Below, piece after piece: positions 1-5,900 of a DNA stretch of 8,746 nt (positions are counted from its first letter, which is position 1; each line of letters starts with the position of its first letter). Source of the DNA: Burkholderiales bacterium (GTDB taxonomy: Bacteria; Pseudomonadota; Gammaproteobacteria; Burkholderiales; SHXO01). A program made the translations under genes and the position numbers. The notes under the pieces are model-generated. The model saw only the letters and a list, made by a program, of their open reading frames with translations, had not been told where the DNA came from and did no database searches. The stretch is from the NCBI GenBank assembly GCA_026125625.1, contig JAHCKU010000107.1:1-8746 (forward strand). Reading direction: 5' to 3'.

Positions 1-525
1 GGCGGCGAGCGCGCGGGCGAGCTCGACGCGCTTCTGCAGGCCGTAGGGCAGCCGGCCGACCGGCGTCTTGCGGATGTGCTCGATCTGCAGGAAGTCGATG
101 ATGTGCTCGACCTTGGCGCGATGCTCCAGCTCCTCGCGCCGGCTGCGTCCCAGCCGCAGTGCCTGCTCGATGAGGCTGGCACGCATCTTCAGATTGCGAC
201 CGGTCATGATGTTGTCGAGCACGCTCATGCCCTTGAACAGTGCGATGTTCTGAAACGTACGCGCGATGCCCTGCCGGGCCGCGCGATGCGGATCGACCTC
301 GCGCCGCGTCTCACCGCGATAGCGCACGCTGCCGCGCTGCGGGTGATACACGCCGTTGATGACGTTGAGCATGGAGGACTTGCCGGCGCCGTTGGGCCCG
401 ATGATGGCGCGTATCTCCCCGCTGCGTACGTCGAAGCTGACGTCGGTCAGCGCCTTCACGCCGCCGAAGGAGAGCGAGATGTCGTCCACGGCGAGCATCA
501 CCTCACCGATGCTGCGCGCGCTCAT
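1..525 (-). CDS. LivG-like ABC transporter ATP-binding protein (3' end outside window)
   Basis: This is the cytoplasmic ATPase subunit of a branched-chain amino acid type (LivFGHMK / HAAT) importer, which powers uptake of amino acids or other small carboxylates. The first 175 residues are visible. They contain Walker A GPNGAGKSS (about residues 43-51), the Q-loop RTFQN (89-93) and an ABC signature region LPYGLQKRVELARAL (159-173). Walker B, the H-loop and the C-terminus lie past the left edge. The ATG at 525-523 overlaps the TGA of the upstream ligase as ATGA, and AGGTGG sits just upstream inside the ligase gene, so translational coupling is likely. The signature helix and the insert after the Q-loop fit LivG better than LivF. 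Known family behaviour: LivG pairs with LivF, two permeases and a binding protein, which would be expected further left. Inference: because it is coupled to an acyl-CoA ligase, the substrate is more likely a carboxylic acid than leucine. The family call is secure and the substrate is unknown. Confidence 0.93.
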   Translation of the reverse strand, partial: MSARSIGEVMLAVDDISLSFGGVKALTDVSFDVRSGEIRAIIGPNGAGKSSMLNVINGVYHPQRGSVRYRGETRREVDPHRAARQGIARTFQNIALFKGMSVLDNIMTGRNLKMRASLIEQALRLGRSRREELEHRAKVEHIIDFLQIEHIRKTPVGRLPYGLQKRVELARALAA

Positions 526-2486
526 GCCACCTGCTTCTGCGCGTGCGGAAAGACGCGCACGGTGCGGATCTCGACGTCCGCCGCGATCTTGCCGCGCCGC
601 CCATCCTCGAACTTCACTTCGGTCTCGACGTGACAGCTGCTGCGATCCGAATACAGGGCATCGAGCAGCACGGCGTACTTCTCGGCGATGAAGCCGCGCC
701 TGACCTTGCGCGTGCGCGTCAGCTCGTCGTCGTCGGGGTCGAGCTCCTTGTGCAGGATGAGGAAGCGATGGATCTGCGAATCGGCCACCATCGGATCACC
801 GGCGAGCTCGGCGTTGACCTGCTCCACGCATTCCTGCACCAGCGCGTATACCTCGTCCTTGCCGGCGAGGTCGGTATAGCCGGCGTAGGCCAGTCCGCGT
901 CGCTCGGCCCAGTTGCCCACCGCGCCCAGATCGATGTTGATGAAGGCGCATGCCTGCGCGCGATCGTGGCCGAACGCCACCGCCTCCTTGATGTACTGAA
1001 AGAACTTGAGCTTGTTCTCGATGTAGTTGGGCGCGAACACCGCGCCGTTGGCCAGCCGTCCGACGTCCCTGGCACGGTCGATGATCTTGAGGTGGCCGTC
1101 CTGATCGAAGAAGCCGGCATCGCCGGTGCGGAAGTAGCCGGCCGCGTCGAACACCTCGGCCGTGTCATCCGGACGCTTGTAGTAGCCCTCGAGCATGGCC
1201 GTGCTCTTGACCAGCACTTCGCCGCCGTCGGCGATGCGTACTTCCACGCCCGGCGCCGGCAGGCCGACGGTGTCGTACTTGATCTGCCCGTCCGGCTGCA
1301 GGCACACGTAGGCGCAGGTCTCGGTGGAGCCGTAGAACTGCTTCAGGTTCAGGCCGATCGAGCGGTAGAAGCGGAACAGATCGGGGCCGATGGCGGCACC
1401 GGCGGTGTATGCCACGCGGATGCGGCTCATGCCCAGCACATTGCGCAGCGGTCCGTAGACCAGCACGTCGCCCAGGGCGTACAGCGCGCGATCGAGCAGC
1501 GGCACGCCGGGTTTGCGATCGAGGATGTCGGCGCCGCAGCGCCGCGCCACGCCGAGGAAGCTGTGGAACAGCCAGCGCTTGAAGCGCCCGGCGTCCTCCA
1601 TGCGGATCATGACCTGGGTGAGCAGATTCTCGAACACCCGCGGCGGTGCGAAGTAGTACGTCGGGCCGATCTCGCGCATGTCGGTCATCACCGTATCGCC
1701 GGATTCCGGGCAATTGATGGTGAAGCCGCCGACCAGCGCCTGTGCATAGGAGAACAGATTGTCTCCCACCCAGGCCATGGGCAGATAGGACAGGATCTCG
1801 TCGCCGGGGCCGAGCCGGTCGAACTCGCAGCCCCCGTGTGCCGCGGCGATCAGGCCGGCATGCGTGTGGCATACGCCCTTGGGCTTGCCGGTGGTACCCG
1901 AGGTGTAGAGCATGATGGCGACGTCCTCGCCCGCGCCCTGATCGACCTCGCGCTGGAACAGGGCCGGATGATCGGTGTGCAGCGCGCGCCCCAGTGCCTG
2001 CACCTGCGCCAGCTCGTGCAGGAAATGCTGCGCGTAGTTGCGCATGCCGCGGGGATCATCGTAGATGATGACTTCCAGCTTGGGCAGGCGGTCCTTGATC
2101 TCGAGCAGCTTGTCCACCTGCTCCTGATCCTCGACCACCGCGAAGCGCGCGTCGGCATCGTCGAGAATGTAGGCCATCTCGTCCGCGACCGCGTCCTGAT
2201 AAAGCGGCACCGGTACGCCGCCGAGGCTCTGCGCGGCGGCCATCGCCCAGTACAGCTGCGGGCGGTTGTCGCCGATGACAGCGAGATTCTCACCACGCCG
2301 GAAGCCCAGCGCATTCAACCCGCACGCCAGATTGCGTACCTCGTCCGCAACCTGGCGCCAGGTCCAGGACTGCCAGATGCCGAGATCTTTCTCGCGCATG
2401 GCCACAGCCGCGCCGCGGGTGGCCGCATGCGCGAGCAGGAGCCTCGGGAATGTATCCGCCCGGCTCGTTGCCGCGTCGGCCCGCAT
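522..2486 (-). CDS. AMP-forming acyl-CoA synthetase (long-chain fatty acid CoA ligase-like), linked to livG
   Basis: This is a 654-aa adenylate-forming enzyme that would activate a carboxylic acid with ATP and load it onto CoA. Visible motifs are the phosphate-binding loop YTSGTTGKPKG (194-204), YGSTET (385-390), YFRTGD (451-456), the hinge region DRARD (470-474) and a C-terminal LTRTRKVRR (589-597) whose Lys594 is the likely A10 lysine. Length and the SYLPMAW segment near 233 resemble long-chain FadD15/FACS-type ligases. After the A10 motif there is an extension of about 40 residues (about 612-654) rich in charged residues and beta-type sequence. The ATG at 2486 is preceded by GGAAAG about 9 nt upstream. 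The gene ends in a 4-bp overlap with the livG-like gene, so the two probably form one operon. Inference: the product traps the imported substrate as its CoA ester. The chain length or aromatic nature of the substrate cannot be decided. It lacks a signal peptide and should be cytosolic or membrane-associated. Confidence 0.93.
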   Translation of the reverse strand: MRADAATSRADTFPRLLLAHAATRGAAVAMREKDLGIWQSWTWRQVADEVRNLACGLNALGFRRGENLAVIGDNRPQLYWAMAAAQSLGGVPVPLYQDAVADEMAYILDDADARFAVVEDQEQVDKLLEIKDRLPKLEVIIYDDPRGMRNYAQHFLHELAQVQALGRALHTDHPALFQREVDQGAGEDVAIMLYTSGTTGKPKGVCHTHAGLIAAAHGGCEFDRLGPGDEILSYLPMAWVGDNLFSYAQALVGGFTINCPESGDTVMTDMREIGPTYYFAPPRVFENLLTQVMIRMEDAGRFKRWLFHSFLGVARRCGADILDRKPGVPLLDRALYALGDVLVYGPLRNVLGMSRIRVAYTAGAAIGPDLFRFYRSIGLNLKQFYGSTETCAYVCLQPDGQIKYDTVGLPAPGVEVRIADGGEVLVKSTAMLEGYYKRPDDTAEVFDAAGYFRTGDAGFFDQDGHLKIIDRARDVGRLANGAVFAPNYIENKLKFFQYIKEAVAFGHDRAQACAFINIDLGAVGNWAERRGLAYAGYTDLAGKDEVYALVQECVEQVNAELAGDPMVADSQIHRFLILHKELDPDDDELTRTRKVRRGFIAEKYAVLLDALYSDRSSCHVETEVKFEDGRRGKIAADVEIRTVRVFPHAQKQVA

Positions 2487-2548
2487 GTTCGTGTTCTTTC
2501 CGGAGTCCAGCAGAGTGATCGCCGCGTGGGTGTGCCTTGTAAGCGCGA

Positions 2549-2577
2549 ATGGTAGCCGGGAATGCAGGGAATGACAG
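2549..2577 (-). promoter_or_regulatory. Candidate sigma-70 promoter for the ligase-livG operon
   Basis: Read on the minus strand, CTGTCA (2577-2572) and TACCAT (2554-2549) are separated by exactly 17 bp. Each matches four of six positions of the -35 and -10 consensus. Transcription would begin near 2542, leaving a leader of about 55 nt before the ligase ATG at 2486. The match is weak and chance matches are easy to find, so this is only a candidate. A perfect 6-bp hairpin (2577-2593) abuts the -35 box on its upstream side. Confidence 0.3.
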
Positions 2578-2593
2578 CATCAGCCGGTGATGC
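2577..2593. repeat. Inverted repeat upstream of ligase promoter candidate
   Basis: GCATCA (2577-2582) and TGATGC (2588-2593) are perfect reverse complements around the loop GCCGG. An alternative overlapping pairing exists: GATGC (2589-2593) with GCATC (2600-2604), so the two hairpins compete for the same bases. The repeat could be an operator, part of a leader structure for read-through from the DUF1328 gene, or chance. No known regulator site is recognised. Confidence 0.5.
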
Positions 2594-2624
2594 GACGCAG
2601 CATCGACATGTGATCAGGACGTGG

Positions 2625-2653
2625 CGCCGCTGCAGCGGATTGCCGCAGCGGCG
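2625..2653. repeat. Perfect 9-bp inverted repeat in intergenic gap
   Basis: CGCCGCTGC (2625-2633) and GCAGCGGCG (2645-2653) pair perfectly around an 11-nt loop. The stem is GC-rich and would be stable in RNA from either strand, but no T-run follows on either side, so it is not a canonical intrinsic terminator. It lies 46-74 bp after the stop codon of the minus-strand DUF1328 gene, where a 3'-end-stabilising or Rho-associated structure would fit. Confidence 0.6.
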
Positions 2654-2659
2654 GTGTAA

Positions 2660-2678
2660 CGATCGCCCAAAGCGATCG
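2660..2678 (-). terminator. Candidate terminator-like hairpin after the DUF1328 gene
   Basis: CGATCGC (2660-2666) and GCGATCG (2672-2678) form a perfect 7-bp stem with a 5-nt loop. On the minus strand the loop is TTTGG and the stem is followed by TTACA; a flanking TGT/ACA pair may extend it with a bulge. It begins about 20 nt after the DUF1328 stop codon, the usual place for transcription to end. The T-tract is very short, so termination would be weak or Rho-assisted. The arms contain the self-complementary CGATCG, so a protein-binding site is also possible. Confidence 0.4.
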
Positions 2679-2698
2679 CACAGAGCGGTAAGCGGCGC

Positions 2699-2872
2699 TC
2701 AGGTGATTTTCTTGTATACCGTCATGCCCAGAATCAGGAACAGCACGAACAGGATGATCGCGATCCAGAACAGGATCTTGGCGACCGCCGCCGCGGCACC
2801 CGCGATGCCGGTGAAACCGAGCAAGCCGGCGACGATGGATATCACGAAGAAGATCAGGGCCCACTTCAGCAT
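2699..2872 (-). CDS. DUF1328 (YtjA/UPF0391-type) small membrane protein
   Basis: A 57-aa hydrophobic peptide beginning MLKWALIFFVISIVAG and ending TVYKKIT. Two membrane segments (about residues 4-20 and 32-50) flank a Gly/Ala-rich turn, GFTGIAGAAA (19-28), and the C-terminus is basic. This is the hallmark pattern of the DUF1328/UPF0391 family, whose members are of this length, so the gene looks complete. It should sit in the inner membrane; the molecular role is unknown for the family. The ATG at 2872 has GGAGA 7 nt upstream, a strong ribosome binding site. It is followed by a gap with hairpins, so it is probably monocistronic. It is divergent from the DUF748 giant gene, 125 bp away. The family is often spoken of as stress-related, but nothing here shows that. 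Confidence 0.93.
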   Translation of the reverse strand: MLKWALIFFVISIVAGLLGFTGIAGAAAAVAKILFWIAIILFVLFLILGMTVYKKIT

Positions 2873-2997
2873 GGGAGGTTCTCCAGGGGAAAAGTAAATG
2901 TTGTTGGCAAGCAGCGTACCGTGGTGCGGGCGGATTCCGAGCGCAGTCCGGGCGGGAGATAACGGAACGGCGGTTGCAGTGCTCGGGCGAGGATTGC
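2873..2997. promoter_or_regulatory. Divergent intergenic region between DUF1328 and DUF748 genes
   Basis: These 125 bp must hold the promoters for both divergent genes unless transcription comes from further away. I cannot assign a convincing -35/-10 pair on either strand. The AT-richest patch, around 2890-2908, lies just upstream of the DUF1328 ribosome binding site and is the likeliest melting region. On the plus strand, GATAAC (2958-2963) is a possible -10 with a poor -35 (TTCCGA at 2935-2940). An alternative sigma factor is possible but not shown. Confidence 0.4.
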
Positions 2998-5900
2998 ATG
3001 AGACTCAAGACACTCGCCGCCACATCGCTTGCCCTCGGTGCGCTGTTGCTCCTGCTGTACGCGCTGATCGGCTTTCTGGTGCTTCCCGCCTATGTCGAGC
3101 GCGAATTGCCGCGCCAGGCGCAGGCGCGCCTGGGCATCTCCGTGGATGTCGCGGGCGTGCGCTTCAATCCCTTTCTGCTCGCGTTCGAAGCGCATGACGT
3201 TCGACTGGCGCAGCCGGACGGACGGCCGCTCGCAAGTGCGCAGCACATCGCCGCGGATCTGCGCTGGTCGAGCCTGATCGGCCGCAGCTGGCGCTTCGAC
3301 TCGCTGGTGGTGGACGCGCCGACCATCGACCTCGTGGTGGAGCGCGACGGGCAGCTGAACGTGGCGCGACTGATGGCAGGACGCAAGCCGCAGCAGACGG
3401 CAGCGCCACGCACATTGACCGATCTGCATGTGGGCAAGCTGGTTCTGCGTCACGGCACCGTGCACTTCACCGATCACACGCTACCGGCGCCACGCACTCA
3501 CAGTCTGCAGTGGGTGGACGTGGAGCTGGATCGTCTGTCGACGCGGATGGACGAACACGGGGATCTGCTTGCCAGTGCGGTGCTGCCGCGTGGCGGTGCG
3601 CTGGCCACCCGCGCCCGCCTGTCCCTGCAGCCGGTTGCTGCCAGCGGTGTGCTGCATATCAGCGAATTGAACGCCGCGCTGCCGTGGAGCCTGCTGACCG
3701 CTGCGGATGGCGCCCCGCCCCGCGGTTGCATCGACGCGGACCTGCGCTACGACTTTGCCTACCGCGATCAGGCCGCCGCACTGCGTTTGTCGGCGATCGG
3801 CGTGCGTGCCCAGGACCTTGCGTTGTATGAGACCGGAAAGGAAGCCTCGCCCGCGCTCGCCTTGCATCGTGTCGAGCTGCGCGATGGTCACTTCGATCTG
3901 GCGCGGCGTGAGCTGGTCTTGCCCGAGCTGCGCCTGCTGCATGGCGCGGTGCGTACGCAGGTCGGCGAGGACGGCACGCTCAACTGGCAGCGCCTGTTCG
4001 CCGTGCGCAAGCAGACTCCGCGCAGTGGCGGACCGCCACACCTGGACCTGACCATCGAGCGTCTGCAGCTGGAGAAGGTCGACGTCGACTACGTCGACCG
4101 CAGCCGCGTGCAGCCGCTGCAGGTTGCGGCCAAAGCGATGGCCGGCAGCGCGGCACTGGCGCTCTCGCTCGGCGGCGAACGCATGCAGTTCGCCGGGCGG
4201 AAGCTGGATCTGACTGGAGAATCACTGGTCGTTCGCGCACACGGATCGCGCGCCACACCCGCCCTGTCCAGCGCCAGGGTGTCCCTGCGGGATGCCCGGT
4301 TCGACTTCGCCGAGCGCATCCTGGCATTGCCCGACGTCACGCTCGAGCGTGGCAGCGCGCTGTTCGATGTCGGCGCGGACGGCGCGCTGAATTGGCAGAC
4401 ATTGTTCGCGTCTGCTGCGCCACCGCGCGCCCACGCCACAGCCGTGTCCATCCCCGAGCCGGCCGGCGATCCGCGTTCGTGGCGCATCCTGCTGCCGCGC
4501 CTGCGTGCCAATGGCCTCGCGTTCAACATGAACGATCGCACGCGGGTGCACCCGCTTGCGGTGCGCGCCGCGAGCGTGGGCGGCACGGTCGATCTGGCCA
4601 TCACCCCTGGCGCTGCCGCCGGGACCATCAGCCTGGACAATATCCGTCTGCAAGGTCGCAACGTGATGGTAGGGGCGGCGGGTGCGGGCGCCGAGCCCGC
4701 GCTGCGGGTCGCTGCAGTCGAGACCCGCGGTGGTCATCTCAAACAGCAGGACCTGCTGCTCTCCGGGCTGCGGCTGCGCGGGGGCCAGGTGCGGGTGCGG
4801 GTGGATGCCGATGGACAGAGCAACTGGCAGCAGCTGACGGCCGGGCGCACGCCTGGTGCCGTGACCGCCGCGCGTGCCGATCGCAATGGTGCCGCACGCT
4901 GGCGGGTACGGCTGCCTGGCCTGCGGGTGAATGATCTTGCGCTGCGCTATCGCGATGCCACGCGCCTGAGCCCGCTCGCGCTGGAGAGCGACGCGATCAC
5001 CGCCGCACTCGATCTGGTGGCAGATACCGGCGCGCGTGACCCGCTGCGTGCCGAGCACATGCGCGTGCAACTGCAGGGCGTGCGGCTCGGTGCCGAGGGC
5101 CAGCCCTCGGCGCTGCAGCTGGCGCAGGTGCAGGCCGACGGCGGCGCGCTGCACGCGCGCGACCTGCGCTTCACCCGGGTGCGACTGGCCGACGGCGAGC
5201 TGGCCCTGGCCATCGCCGAAGACGGCAGCATCGATCTGCAACGCCTGTTCAGCGCTCGCGCGCCCACCGAGCTCAGCGCTGCCGAAAGCGTTCCCAGCCC
5301 TGCGGCCGCCGGCGCCCGGCCATGGCGCGTGCAAGCGCAGCGCCTCGAGCTGGAGGCGCTGCAGCTGGCCGCGCGTGATCGCAGCCGGGCTGCGCCGCTG
5401 GCGCTGGACGTTGCGCAGATCGCCGGCACCATGCAGCTCGACGCGCTGGGCAGCGCGGTGCAGGTGAACGATCTCGCACTGCAGGCCGGCCCGGTCGCCG
5501 TGCGGGAAACCGACGCGCAGGATGCACTGGCGCGCCTGCAGTCGCTGCGCATCACCGGCGGTGCGATCGACACCGGGGCACGCCGCATCGGTGCGCGCAC
5601 CCTGGCGTTGAGCGGCGGTGCCACCGCGCTGACGCGCACAGCCGGCGGCGGGATCGACCTGCTGCGCACGCTCACGCCTGCGACGCCGGACGCGAACGCG
5701 GCCGTGGCCGGCCGCAGGGCCGACGCCAGCGCGTGGCGCTACCAGCTCGGCGCGTTGCAGGTGGCTGACGTCGACGTGGCGCTGGCCGACCACGGCTTCG
5801 GTGCACCGATCGCATATGACGTACGCGTGGATGGCAGTCTGCGCAATTTCGACAGCGCGGGCAGCACGCGCGCCGCCTTCGACCTCGGACTGCGTACGCG

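Larger units (their letters stand above)
2487..2698. other. Intergenic gap between DUF1328 gene and ligase, rich in inverted repeats
   Basis: These 212 bp separate two minus-strand genes. I see no credible coding sequence: open frames across it on both strands are extensions or shadows of flanking genes. The right half holds several inverted repeats, including a short GAGCG/CGCTC pair at 2683-2700 that overlaps the DUF1328 stop codon. The left half holds the weak promoter candidate and the ligase ribosome binding site. The spacing and hairpins suggest that the ligase operon is transcribed separately from the DUF1328 gene. Confidence 0.6.

Noticed and set aside
543..2555. A 670-codon open frame on the plus strand opposite the ligase gene
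   Set aside because: It lies entirely antisense to a clearly recognised ligase, its translation shows no family motif, and long antisense open frames are common in GC-rich codon-biased genes.
2290..2580. A 96-codon minus-strand frame overlapping the ligase start
   Set aside because: It is out of frame with the ligase, its translation is basic and low in complexity, and it runs mostly inside recognised coding sequence.
2974..2997. Upstream TTG start for the DUF748 protein, adding 8 residues
   Set aside because: The ATG at 2998 has GAGG at good spacing and puts the basic residues right before the membrane anchor; the extension LQCSGEDC adds nothing typical.
2580..3023. A 147-codon minus-strand frame and a 111-codon plus-strand frame over the DUF1328 locus
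   Set aside because: They cover the same bases as the DUF1328 gene, which has a strong family match and a ribosome binding site; these frames have neither.
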